47,135 nt of DNA from an uncultured Collinsella sp. (GTDB taxonomy: Bacteria > Actinomycetota > Coriobacteriia > Coriobacteriales > Coriobacteriaceae), in the NCBI GenBank assembly GCA_900757185.1, contig CAAEMX010000041.1:1-47135 (forward strand). Direction: 5' to 3'. Shown here in pieces: positions 1 through 7,070 of this stretch. Under the pieces are notes generated by a model that made no database searches, was not told the origin of the DNA, and saw only the letters and a program-made list of their open reading frames with translations. Made by a program: the position numbers and the translations under genes. Each line of letters opens with the position of its first letter. Positions within the stretch are counted from its first letter, which is position 1.

Positions 1-22
1 GCCGCGGATGGAGTTCCGCGGC
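1..22. terminator. GC-rich stem-loop downstream of ndk
   Basis: A perfect 8-bp inverted repeat (GCCGCGGA / TCCGCGGC) surrounds a 6-nt loop, 42 bp beyond the ndk stop codon. It could be the ndk transcription terminator, but the bases that would hold a T-run on the minus strand lie outside the window. No T-run follows on the plus strand. Confidence 0.4.
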
Positions 23-64
23 GCCCAAGCCACACGCTAACAGCTTTAAGGAGTCAAAGCTGGT

Positions 65-469
65 TTAGCCAAAGAAGCGCTTGATCTCGATCTCGGCGTT
101 CTCCAGGCAGTCGGAGCCGTGGATCACGTTGGCGTTGACATCGACGGCGAAGTCGCCGCGGATGGTGCCAGGAGCAGCATCAAGCGGGTTGGTGGCGCCC
201 ATAAGGGTGCGCATCTTGGAGACAGCGGAAAGACCGGAAACAACCATCTTGACGACCGGACCGCTCGTCATAAAGTCGCAGAGACCGCCAAAGAAGGGCT
301 TGTCGGCCAGATGGGCGTAGTGCTCCTCGACGGTAGCGCGCTCGAGCGTGGTCATCTCCATGCGCTCGATGACAAGGCCGCTACGCTCAATACGAGCAAC
401 GATCTCGCCGATCTTGCGATCGCGCACCGCGTCGGGCTTAATCATGATGAAGGTCTTCTCGATAGCCAT
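65..469 (-). CDS. ndk: Nucleoside diphosphate kinase
   Basis: Ndk transfers the gamma-phosphate of ATP to nucleoside diphosphates through a phosphohistidine intermediate, keeping NTP and dNTP pools balanced in the cytoplasm. The 134-residue product is a normal length for the family. It begins MAIEKTFIMIKPDAV, and the active-site motif VIHGSD places the catalytic histidine near residue 117. An upstream in-frame ATG at 511 would add 14 residues that do not fit the family. The start at 469 is preceded by GAAAGG at a good distance and is preferred. The gene appears to be monocistronic, with its own promoter candidate upstream and argH ending behind a terminator. Confidence 0.97.
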   Translation of the reverse strand: MAIEKTFIMIKPDAVRDRKIGEIVARIERSGLVIERMEMTTLERATVEEHYAHLADKPFFGGLCDFMTSGPVVKMVVSGLSAVSKMRTLMGATNPLDAAPGTIRGDFAVDVNANVIHGSDCLENAEIEIKRFFG

Positions 470-532
470 AAGGTAGCCTTTCAAGTAGGTTCGCGCGTGC
501 CCAAGTCCCATTCCGGCACCCGCCTGGACTGC

Positions 533-561
533 ATCGTAACAGAGTTTTAGCTGCAGTTAAA
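533..561 (-). promoter_or_regulatory. Candidate ndk promoter
   Basis: Read on the minus strand, TTTAAC (561-556) and TACGAT (538-533) are 17 bp apart, about 65 bp upstream of the ndk start. The -35 match is weak, so this is a plausible site only. Confidence 0.3.
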
Positions 562-765
562 CAAAAAGCTGTTTATTGAAACGCTGCAATTTATTAAAGC
601 GCTCCATATGTGTCACTTCTGTTTCGAAGCCCGATTAGAGTACCATCCGACCGCTCATCAACCACATGGAACAGAGCGGGCGGTCGGTTGCCACCCGCGA
701 ACGTACCCCCTTCACAACCTGCCCAAAGGTCCTACAGAAGTTCTCGACAAGCCCCTCCCCCATAG

Positions 766-800
766 CAGCAAAATAGGGGCGCCCGCATCAGCAGACGCCC
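766..800 (-). terminator. argH intrinsic terminator
   Basis: On the minus strand a 10-bp stem (two G-U pairs) with a TGAT loop spans 800-777 and is followed by CTATTTTG. It lies 53 bp past the argH stop and is a good Rho-independent terminator. Confidence 0.7.
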
Positions 801-853
801 GTAAAGCTAAAACGATTTATCAATAAATGGACAATACGTCTTCAGCCAAACCT

Positions 854-2284
854 CTACTTTGCCCCGTGACCCATCTCGACAACCTTGGTTAGCGATCCAA
901 ACACGCCTTCGTCGGCCACGAGCTGCGCCTCGGCACGCTGCAGCTGCACGGCAACGGCGGCAGGGGCGGTACCGCCCTCGGTCGTGCGCGCGGCGACAAT
1001 CGACGGGATATCGAGCGCCTCGGTAATATCGCGCTCAAAGAGCGGGCTTGCCTCCTGGAACACCTCAAACGGCAGGTCCTCAAGATTGCAGCCGCGCTTC
1101 TCACACATCAGGACCAGGTGCCCCACCACGGCATGTGCCTCGCGGAACGGTAGACCGCGCTTTGCCAGGTAATCGGCAACATCGGTGGCGGCAAGGTGCC
1201 CCACGCCGCACTCGCGCGCCATGGCATCCTCGTTGACGGTCCAGGTCGAAATCATTCCGGCCATAACGGACAGGCACTGCATGAGCGTGTGAGCGGTATC
1301 GAGCGCGCCCTCCTTGTCCTCCTGCAAGTCCTTGTTATAAGCGAGCGGCAGGCCCTTCATGGTTACCAGCAGCTGCACCAGGTTGCCGTACACGCGACCG
1401 CTCTTACCGCGGATAAGCTCGGCAAAGTCGGGATTCTTCTTCTGCGGCATGATAGACGAGCCGGTGGAGTAGGAGTCTGAAAGCGTGATAAAGCCAAATT
1501 CGGAGCTCGACCACAGCACGATCTCCTCGGAAAGACGCGACAGGTGCATCGCCATGACGGATCCGGCGTAATGCAGATCGAGCAGGAAATCACGGTCGGA
1601 AACCGCATCGAGCGAGTTGGGAATCACGCCCGCAAAGCCAAGTTCGGCAGCCGTCATCTGGCGATCGAGCGGATAGCTCGTACCGGCAAGCGCGGCAGCA
1701 CCCAGCGGGCAGTTGTCGGCGGCATCAAAGGCGGCCTTCAGGCGCGTAAAGTCGCGCGCGAACATCCAGGAATACGCCAGCAGATGATGCGAGAGCAGCA
1801 CGGGCTGAGCGTGCTGCATATGCGTGTAGCCCGGAAGAATCACCTTGTCGTACTTCTTGGCCGCATCAACCAGCACATGGCGCAGCTCAAGATTGGCCTC
1901 CATGAGCTCCTTGGCCAGCGCCTTGACGCCCAGGCGCGTATCGGTCGCCACCTGGTCGTTGCGCGAACGCCCAGTATGCAAGCGCTTACCGGCCTCGCCG
2001 ATACGACGCGTCAGCTCGCTTTCGATGGACATATGAATGTCCTCGTCGTTGATATCAAAGGTGAAGTTGCCGGCATCGATATCCTGTTCGATTCCGGTCA
2101 GGCCCTCGGCAATCGCCTGCTCGTCCTCGGCGCTGATAATGCCCTGGGCCGCCAGCATCTTGGCATGTGCCTTAGATCCGGCGATATCCTGCTTATAGAG
2201 ATGTTTGTCAACCGGCAACGACGCGCCAAACTCCTGCGTGACCTCGGCCACGCCTGCCTCAAAACGACCGCCCCAAAGAGCCAT
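854..2284 (-). CDS. argH: Argininosuccinate lyase
   Basis: ArgH splits argininosuccinate into arginine and fumarate, the last step of arginine synthesis. The 476-residue product starts MALWGGRFEAG, the family's usual N-terminus. It carries the superfamily signature GSSIMPQKKNP near residue 278, which contains the catalytic serine loop. In-frame ATGs upstream (2359, 2302) precede non-homologous residues. The chosen ATG has AAGGGGA in front of it. argG, the preceding enzyme, lies 0.5 kb upstream on the same strand. A terminator and a small gene lie between them, so they may be separate transcripts or a leaky operon. Confidence 0.97.
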   Translation of the reverse strand: MALWGGRFEAGVAEVTQEFGASLPVDKHLYKQDIAGSKAHAKMLAAQGIISAEDEQAIAEGLTGIEQDIDAGNFTFDINDEDIHMSIESELTRRIGEAGKRLHTGRSRNDQVATDTRLGVKALAKELMEANLELRHVLVDAAKKYDKVILPGYTHMQHAQPVLLSHHLLAYSWMFARDFTRLKAAFDAADNCPLGAAALAGTSYPLDRQMTAAELGFAGVIPNSLDAVSDRDFLLDLHYAGSVMAMHLSRLSEEIVLWSSSEFGFITLSDSYSTGSSIMPQKKNPDFAELIRGKSGRVYGNLVQLLVTMKGLPLAYNKDLQEDKEGALDTAHTLMQCLSVMAGMISTWTVNEDAMARECGVGHLAATDVADYLAKRGLPFREAHAVVGHLVLMCEKRGCNLEDLPFEVFQEASPLFERDITEALDIPSIVAARTTEGGTAPAAVAVQLQRAEAQLVADEGVFGSLTKVVEMGHGAK

Positions 2285-2402
2285 GGAACCGTCCCCTTTC
2301 ATCAAATCCCAAAACAAGCGCCCAAAGCAATGCGCCCTGTCGCTAAAGCGATTTCTCAACCGCTAGTTTTGCATATTCCCCACCATGTGCGAGGCCATAT
2401 AG

Positions 2403-2573
2403 CTAATTTGCAAAGAAGTGACGCGCCATGCACTTGGCGCCCAACGTCTCCCTCCGAATGTTGCCCTGCGAACCATCGATCCAGGCCTTTAGGCTCATAG
2501 GAACGTCCTCGACCTTTGCAGCATCGAACTCGGGCGCGAGGGCAAGTAAAGCATGCGCGATAGCATTGAACAT
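2403..2573 (-). CDS. Small hypothetical protein (56 aa) between argG and argH
   Basis: I do not recognise this family. The predicted 56-residue protein begins MFNAIAHALLALAPEF, a likely short amphipathic or hydrophobic helix, and ends in a basic stretch (KCMARHFFAN). No signal peptide or full membrane span is evident. Support for it being real is a good ribosome site (GGGGAG about 10 nt before the ATG), an AT-rich TATATATAT element just upstream that could be a -10, and its own terminated slot between argG and argH on the same strand. A longer reading from 2639 would run through the argG terminator stem and is rejected. It may be arginine-related by position only. Confidence 0.55.
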   Translation of the reverse strand: MFNAIAHALLALAPEFDAAKVEDVPMSLKAWIDGSQGNIRRETLGAKCMARHFFAN

Positions 2574-2623
2574 AATGGATACTCCCCATATATATAGGCG
2601 CAGGGCCGCCAAATTGATAGAAG

Positions 2624-2653
2624 GAGCCCCGCCGGACAACCCCGGCGGGGCTC
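2624..2653 (-). terminator. argG terminator stem-loop
   Basis: A perfect 12-bp GC-rich stem (GAGCCCCGCCGG and its complement) with a 6-nt loop sits about 150 bp past the argG stop. It is followed on the minus strand by CTTCTATCAATTT, a weak T-rich tail. The stem is very stable, but the imperfect tail could allow some readthrough into the downstream genes. Confidence 0.6.
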
Positions 2654-2806
2654 GGACTCAGCCGCAGACGCGGCATCATATATGCGGGCGGAACGTAGGG
2701 GCCACCGATGTTAAGAAGTGTCAGCAAGCATAACGAAAGGTAGGGACCCCATGCGCCCGTTATGTATCACGCGGATGGGCCGCGCGGATACCAAAGGAAG
2801 GAGGCG

Positions 2807-4033
2807 CTAGGCCTGGGCGGCAGCAGAGCTGGGGCCCTGGACCTTAGCCCACGTCTTGAGCGACAGCGTATCGATCTCGATAAAGCCGGCGCTGGCCTTC
2901 TCGTCAAACGTAGTGTCGCGGTCGTAGGTAGCCAGACCGTAGTCATACAGGCTAAACGGGCTCTTGCGGCCGACGACATGGCAGTTGCCCTTAAAGAACT
3001 TCAGACGGACGGTGCCGGTCACGAACTTCTGGGTGTCGGCCATAAAGGCATCGAGCGCGTTTTTGAGCGGGCTGTACCACTGGCCGTTGTACACGGCAGT
3101 GGCCCAATCCTGCTCGAGCTTAATCTTGGTCTTGAGCAGGTCGCCCTCGACGCAGATGTCCTCGAGCGCCTTGTGGGCGGTGATGAGCGTCAGGGCGCCA
3201 GGAACCTCGTAGCACTCGCGACTCTTGAGGCCCACCAGACGATCCTCGACCAGGTCGAGACGGCCAAAGCCGTTGTCACCCGAAATCTTGTTGAGGGCGA
3301 TGACGATCTCGGAGAGTTTCATCTTCTTGCCATCGACGGCGACGGGCTTGCCCGCCTCAAACTCAATCTCGGTGTAGGTCGGGGTGTCCGGCGTGTCCTC
3401 GGGGTTCTTGGTCATAACCCAAGCGTCGTCGAGCGGCTCGTTCCAGGGATCCTCCAGGTGACCGCACTCGATGGCGCGACCCCACAGGTTGTCGTCGATG
3501 GAATAGGGGTTGTCGTTGGCGCCCTCGGGAACCGGCACGTTGTGGGCGTGAGCATAGGCAACCTCATCGGGACGGCACTTCAGATCCCACTCGCGAACCG
3601 GGGCGATAACCTTAAGCTCGGGGTCGAGGGCCTTGACGGCAGCCTCAAAACGAACCTGGTCGTTACCCTTGCCGGTGCAGCCGTGGGCGGCGTAGGTCGC
3701 GCCAAACTCGTGAGCGACCTCGACAAGCTTCTTGGCGAGCAGCGGGCGAGACAGCGCGGAGAGCAGCGGGTACTTGTTCTCGTACATGGAGTTTGCGGCG
3801 ATGGCCTTAGTCAGGAACTCATCGGAGAACTCGTCGCGCAGGTCGAGCACCTGGCAATCGAGAACGCCCAGGTCAAGCGCCTTCTGCTTCTTGGCATCCA
3901 AGCCGGTCTCCTCCTGGCCCACGTTGCCGCAGACGCAAACGACATCGAGATTCTTCTCGTCCTGGAGCCACTTGACACATACGGATGTATCAAGACCACC
4001 GGAATATGCGAGAACGACTTTTTCCTTGCTCAT
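2807..4033 (-). CDS. argG: Argininosuccinate synthase
   Basis: ArgG joins citrulline and aspartate at the cost of ATP to AMP and PPi, giving argininosuccinate for ArgH. The 408-residue product has the N-type ATP pyrophosphatase loop AYSGGLDTS at residues 8-16. It also has the family blocks YAAHGCTGKGNDQVRFE and SPFSLYDYGLATYD, the latter near the C-terminus. Seventeen residues encoded upstream (from 4084) are non-homologous. The ATG at 4033 follows GAAAGGAAA and is preferred. The C-terminus ends in an alanine-rich tail. I could not find a convincing ArgR box in the upstream gap. Confidence 0.97.
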   Translation of the reverse strand: MSKEKVVLAYSGGLDTSVCVKWLQDEKNLDVVCVCGNVGQEETGLDAKKQKALDLGVLDCQVLDLRDEFSDEFLTKAIAANSMYENKYPLLSALSRPLLAKKLVEVAHEFGATYAAHGCTGKGNDQVRFEAAVKALDPELKVIAPVREWDLKCRPDEVAYAHAHNVPVPEGANDNPYSIDDNLWGRAIECGHLEDPWNEPLDDAWVMTKNPEDTPDTPTYTEIEFEAGKPVAVDGKKMKLSEIVIALNKISGDNGFGRLDLVEDRLVGLKSRECYEVPGALTLITAHKALEDICVEGDLLKTKIKLEQDWATAVYNGQWYSPLKNALDAFMADTQKFVTGTVRLKFFKGNCHVVGRKSPFSLYDYGLATYDRDTTFDEKASAGFIEIDTLSLKTWAKVQGPSSAAAQA

Positions 4034-4587
4034 GGCTGTTTCCTTTCGCCCTTGGTAGCTAGTTAGAACATCGGTCAGTTGCAAGTCATTTCGAGGTCAA
4101 AAAACCGTGCAATATCAGGTTAAATAGCAAAAAGCAGCACAGCATGCCCTAGAAACATGCGTTTATATCGTGCTAAAACCCAACGACCTCAAAATGACTC
4201 TGTTGGGGCATTTCACCCCATACGAACAGAGACGATTGTTATCGTCGTCGGGAAATTGCGCGCTGGCGTCGGATGGCATTATCTGCAGTGGTGATGATCT
4301 TTACGAACTGCATCTGCCTCTCCTTTCACCTATCGCCGGGCGCAATTCTAATATCGTAAACGGTACCTTATCTTCGGTAAGCGGTTGTATTTCCGTCTCC
4401 GTTTTCGATGGTCGCTATATTACGCTAAAGTGCCCGCAGCACAAGCGACAAATTCAAATTTCTGAAAAGTTTTTTCATTACTTTGTGAAGCGTGGTGCAA
4501 ATACGCTCCGTTCCTGCGACAATACGCTCAGTTACTGGTTGATGGTTATAACGTCTGAAACAATTTCGAAACGAAAGGCGCGCTTTT
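4034..4587. other. Long divergent spacer between argG and the HAD gene, lower GC
   Basis: This 554-bp region must hold the argG and HAD promoters, but I could not fix either one. It is visibly richer in A and T than the flanking genes. An open frame on the plus strand (4170-4628, 152 codons) fills most of it. That frame lacks a ribosome site, uses codons unlike the neighbours, overlaps the HAD gene by about 40 bp and shows no recognisable domain, so I treat it as probably non-coding or a decayed remnant. Confidence 0.5.
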
Positions 4588-5415
4588 ATGCAAACTTACG
4601 AATCGGACACCAATATCGGAAGCATTAAGATTCTCGCCGTCGACATGGACAAGACGCTGCTCACCGACAAGCGCGTGTTGCCGCAGGGTCTTGATGAGCG
4701 CCTGGACAAGCTCGCCGACGCAGGCATTGTATTCTGCCCCGCCAGCGGACGCCCCGCCCCCAAACTCGAGGAAATGTTCGAGAGCATTAAGAACCGCCTT
4801 GCTTTTTGTCCCGACAACGGAGCCTGCGTCATCTATCGCGGCAGCTATATCTATAAGAGCAACATCGATGTGGCGCTGTATCAGCAGGTGCTCGCCCGTG
4901 CCTCGGAGGACCCGCGTGCCGTTCCCGTCTTGTGCTGCTACGACGAGTTCTATGTGCTCGCCCGCGACCATCAGTACCACGACGAGATCAGCGTGTACTA
5001 CAACACGATCAACTACGTCGATAGCTTTGAGGGCCTTGATATCGAGTCCAACAAGATTTCGATCTTCTTCCCCGCCTACGATGCCGAGCCAGCGTTTCGC
5101 GAGGACTACAGCCCCGAGTTCTCGGACAAGCTCTACGTCACCAACGCCGGGCGCGAGTGGATCGACTTCATGAACCTGGGCGTCGACAAGGGGTCGGGCG
5201 TCGCGCACCTGTGCGACCACCTGGGCATCGATATCGCCGACGCCGCCGCCGTGGGCGACACCTACAACGATATTCCCATGCTCGAGCGCGTCGGGCATAG
5301 CTTTATCGTGGACAATGCCGAGGAGCACATGAACGCGCATGCCAAGTGGCGCATTCCGAGCAACAACGACGGGGGCGTACTGACGCTCATCGACGCCATC
5401 TTGGCGGCTCGTTAA
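4588..5415 (+). CDS. Cof-type HAD-IIB family sugar-phosphate phosphatase
   Basis: This is a cytoplasmic haloacid-dehalogenase-type phosphatase. The 275-residue protein has motif I DMDKT (nucleophile Asp19, acid/base Asp21), motif II ASGRP, a lysine in DKGSG near residue 200, and motif IV GDTYND (Asp224, Asp228), with a C2-type cap between motifs II and III. This is the Cof/YbiV/YidA layout, whose members hydrolyse sugar phosphates, FMN or PLP. The exact substrate cannot be read from sequence. The ATG follows an AAAGG about 10 nt upstream. rpiB and an epimerase lie convergent downstream, so a sugar-phosphate substrate is attractive but unproven. Confidence 0.88.
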   Translation: MQTYESDTNIGSIKILAVDMDKTLLTDKRVLPQGLDERLDKLADAGIVFCPASGRPAPKLEEMFESIKNRLAFCPDNGACVIYRGSYIYKSNIDVALYQQVLARASEDPRAVPVLCCYDEFYVLARDHQYHDEISVYYNTINYVDSFEGLDIESNKISIFFPAYDAEPAFREDYSPEFSDKLYVTNAGREWIDFMNLGVDKGSGVAHLCDHLGIDIADAAAVGDTYNDIPMLERVGHSFIVDNAEEHMNAHAKWRIPSNNDGGVLTLIDAILAAR

Positions 5416-5426
5416 CGGGGCTCGTC

Positions 5427-5556
5427 GGACCTGGCCGGGCGAGGCGGGTAAGTTTTTCGTTCGGTCAGGTCCTGGGCTCGCTCGGAAAGCACATTTGGTG
5501 CTTTCCGGCACGTGCGGAATCTACGAAAAACTTACCCGACTCGCCCGGCCAGGTCC
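5427..5556. repeat. Long intergenic palindrome (34-bp arms) with nested hairpin
   Basis: Arms at 5427-5460 and 5523-5556 are inverted copies matching at 33 of 34 positions. Between them lies a second perfect hairpin, CGGAAAGCAC / GTGCTTTCCG (5483-5492 and 5498-5507). The element begins 11 bp past the HAD stop. It is separate from the ordinary terminator at 5625-5656, so it is not needed for termination of that gene. It could be a palindromic repeat unit or a stable 3' RNA structure. Confidence 0.8.
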
Positions 5557-5624
5557 TTGGGCTACTTGCTTGCCGCCTGGATGGCGTCTTGGCGTCTAGA
5601 TACTTGGCTGAATTGTTTGAATTG

Positions 5625-5656
5625 AAAAGGGCTCATCGTTGATACGAGCCCTTTTT
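5625..5656. terminator. Bidirectional terminator between HAD gene and rpiB
   Basis: AAAAGGGCTC (5625-5634) pairs perfectly with GAGCCCTTTT (5646-5655) around an 11-nt loop. T-runs follow on both strands, so it can end both the plus-strand HAD transcript and the minus-strand rpe-rpiB transcript. Confidence 0.9.
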
Positions 5657-5673
5657 CTGTACGGTCAATTTGG

Positions 5674-6138
5674 CTAGGCTTCAGCCGCTTCGAGCTGCTG
5701 CGTCTCTTTGATCTTGGCGATCATGTCGATGCGGCGCTGGTGACGACCGCCTTCGAACTTGGCGTCGAGCCATTCGTCCACGATCATCTTTGCGAGCTCG
5801 GAGCCCACCACGCGGGCACCGAAGGCCACGATGTTGGTGTTGTTGTGCTCGCGGCTGAGTTTGGCCGAATAGGGCTCGGAGCATACCACGGCGCGCACGC
5901 CCTCAACCGCGTTGGCTGCCAGACTGATGCCCACGCCCGTGCCACAGATAAGAACGCCCAGATCGCACTCCCCTGCCGCCACGGCGCAGCCGACCTTGTA
6001 GCCGCTGATGGGATAGTCAAAACGCTCGGTGGAGTTGGTGCCAAAGTCCACGACCTCGTAGCCGCGCTCCTCCAGGTGCTCCTTGATGATGTTCTTGAGC
6101 TCGACGGCCACGTGGTCGTTACCGATTGCGATCTTCAT
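5674..6138 (-). CDS. rpiB: RpiB-type sugar-phosphate isomerase (ribose-5-phosphate isomerase B)
   Basis: RpiB enzymes interconvert ribose 5-phosphate and ribulose 5-phosphate; relatives act on allose 6-phosphate or galactose 6-phosphate. The 154-residue protein has the start MKIAIGNDHVA with His9, the active-site LICGTGVGIS with Cys65 as catalytic base, and REHNN with His98. These residues agree with RpiB rather than LacA/LacB. The ATG follows GAAAGGAA. It is the second gene after the epimerase gene, 68 bp downstream and on the same strand. A small dyad (GAGCCA/TGGCTC, 6158-6171) lies just before its ribosome site. The two genes probably form an operon controlled by the adjacent LacI-type protein. 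Confidence 0.93.
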   Translation of the reverse strand: MKIAIGNDHVAVELKNIIKEHLEERGYEVVDFGTNSTERFDYPISGYKVGCAVAAGECDLGVLICGTGVGISLAANAVEGVRAVVCSEPYSAKLSREHNNTNIVAFGARVVGSELAKMIVDEWLDAKFEGGRHQRRIDMIAKIKETQQLEAAEA

Positions 6139-6206
6139 TTACAGGTTCCTTTCGATCGAGCCACATGGCTCTTTGCTATTAACTGACATCCTCTGGCCTA
6201 CCGCGG

Positions 6207-6860
6207 TTAGTACTCCTCTCCCTGACGCAGCTTCTCAAGCGCTTCCGCATAGGTCATGTCCTTGCCAAACAGTGCGCTCGTGCCCAAGATGAAGCCGTCG
6301 GCACCGATGGCCGAGAGTTCCTTGACACGCGCGGGCGAGCAGGCGCCGTCGATCATGATCTTGAAGCCGTACTCATCCTTGAGAGCCGCAAGCTGTTCAA
6401 TCTTCTTTTTAGTGAATTCGATAAACGCCTGCCCGGCAAAACCGGGATTGACCGTCATGACCATCACGTAGTCGCAGAGGTTGAGAATCTCCTCGAGCAG
6501 GGTCACCGCGGTATCAGGGTTGACGGCGATGCCCGCAGCGCAACCGAGCGCTTTGATGGCGGCGAGCGTCTTGACCACATAGCGCTCGGACTCGGGATGA
6601 ATGTAGATGATATCAGCGCCCGCATCGGCAAAGAGGTCGATCTTGGCCGCCGGGTTCTCGATCATCAGATGCACGTCGACGAGCTTTTGCGTGGCAGCGC
6701 GCACGGCCTTGATGTCCTCGAGGCCCATCGCAAAGTTAGGTACAAAGCTACCGTCCATCACATCGCAGTGAAAGACATCGGCACCCGCGGAGTCGAGCTC
6801 GCGCACCGTGTTGGCAAGCTCGCCGTAATCGGCGCACATCATACTGGGGCAGAGAAGCAT
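6207..6860 (-). CDS. rpe: Ribulose-phosphate 3-epimerase family protein, closest in motifs to AlsE (allulose-6-phosphate 3-epimerase)
   Basis: This is a TIM-barrel epimerase of 217 residues. Metal and catalytic residues are in place: His31 and Asp33 (FHCDVMDG), His64 (DVHLMIE) and Asp171 (MIDGACS). Several signature stretches look more like AlsE than housekeeping Rpe. These are SMMCAD near the start, MTVNPGFAGQAFI (Rpe usually has GFGGQ), DGACS (Rpe usually has DGG) and a GTSALF phosphate loop. I therefore infer a 6-phosphoketose substrate is possible, but ribulose 5-phosphate cannot be excluded. The start has GAGGGAT as ribosome site. It is the first gene of the rpe-rpiB pair, and its promoter overlaps a LacI-type operator. 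Confidence 0.85.
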   Translation of the reverse strand: MLLCPSMMCADYGELANTVRELDSAGADVFHCDVMDGSFVPNFAMGLEDIKAVRAATQKLVDVHLMIENPAAKIDLFADAGADIIYIHPESERYVVKTLAAIKALGCAAGIAVNPDTAVTLLEEILNLCDYVMVMTVNPGFAGQAFIEFTKKKIEQLAALKDEYGFKIMIDGACSPARVKELSAIGADGFILGTSALFGKDMTYAEALEKLRQGEEY

Positions 6861-6896
6861 AGATGATCCCTCACAAATTCGTCCAAGAGCGTCATT

Positions 6897-6914
6897 TGGT
6901 TAATCGTATAACCA
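6897..6914. promoter_or_regulatory. Operator-like dyad O1 at the epimerase promoter
   Basis: TGGTTAATCGTATAACCA is a 6-6-6 dyad (TGGTTA / TAACCA). It overlaps the predicted -10 of the epimerase promoter (6908-6903), the classic position for repression. The same 18-mer recurs at 6990 with one change, which supports its being the site for the neighbouring LacI-type regulator. Confidence 0.75.
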
Positions 6915-6930
6915 GCTGCGAATCTACCAA
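6903..6930 (-). promoter_or_regulatory. Predicted promoter of the rpe-rpiB operon
   Basis: On the minus strand, TTGGTA (6930-6925) and TACGAT (6908-6903) are separated by 16 bp, about 45 bp before the epimerase start. The -10 lies inside operator O1. Confidence 0.55.
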
Positions 6931-6989
6931 ATTCCAGTGTATGAATCGGTAAGCGGTAGTTATTCACTCCGTGAACGGTACCTAATTCA

Positions 6990-7057
6990 TGGTTAATCGT
7001 ATAATCAAGTGTTAACCAAATAGGACGTTATAATTGTTAACCAGCAGGCGTTAACCA
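6990..7057. promoter_or_regulatory. Operator O2, three half-sites and the lacI-type gene promoter
   Basis: A second dyad, TGGTTAATCGTATAATCA (6990-7007), differs from O1 at one base. It is followed by three TTAACCA half-sites at 7012-7018, 7037-7043 and 7051-7057. A perfect TATAAT (7029-7034) sits among them as the likely -10 of the regulator gene, although no good -35 is visible. The layout suggests autoregulation. A further small dyad TTCACtccGTGAA lies at 6963-6975. Confidence 0.65.
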
Positions 7058-7070
7058 AGCTGGAGGTCCC

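Larger units (their letters stand above)
512..853. other. Intergenic region between ndk and argH
   Basis: This 342-bp gap holds the ndk promoter candidate, an 8-bp stem with a long loop (arms 647-654 and 680-687, CCGACCGC/GCGGTCGG, function unclear) and the argH terminator at 777-800. The only open frame, on the plus strand at 608-826, has no ribosome site and resembles no family, so I do not call a gene. Confidence 0.6.

Noticed and set aside
647..687. 8-bp stem with a 25-nt loop in the ndk-argH gap
   Set aside because: No T-run on either strand and no clear partner gene. Function cannot be supported.
4170..4628. 152-codon plus-strand frame upstream of the HAD gene
   Set aside because: No ribosome site, unlike local codon use, 40-bp overlap with the HAD start and no recognisable domain. 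Kept only as an oddity.
6990..7057. Possible CRISPR-like short repeat group
   Set aside because: Repeats are 7-18 bp, symmetric and placed around a promoter. They fit operators, not a CRISPR array.
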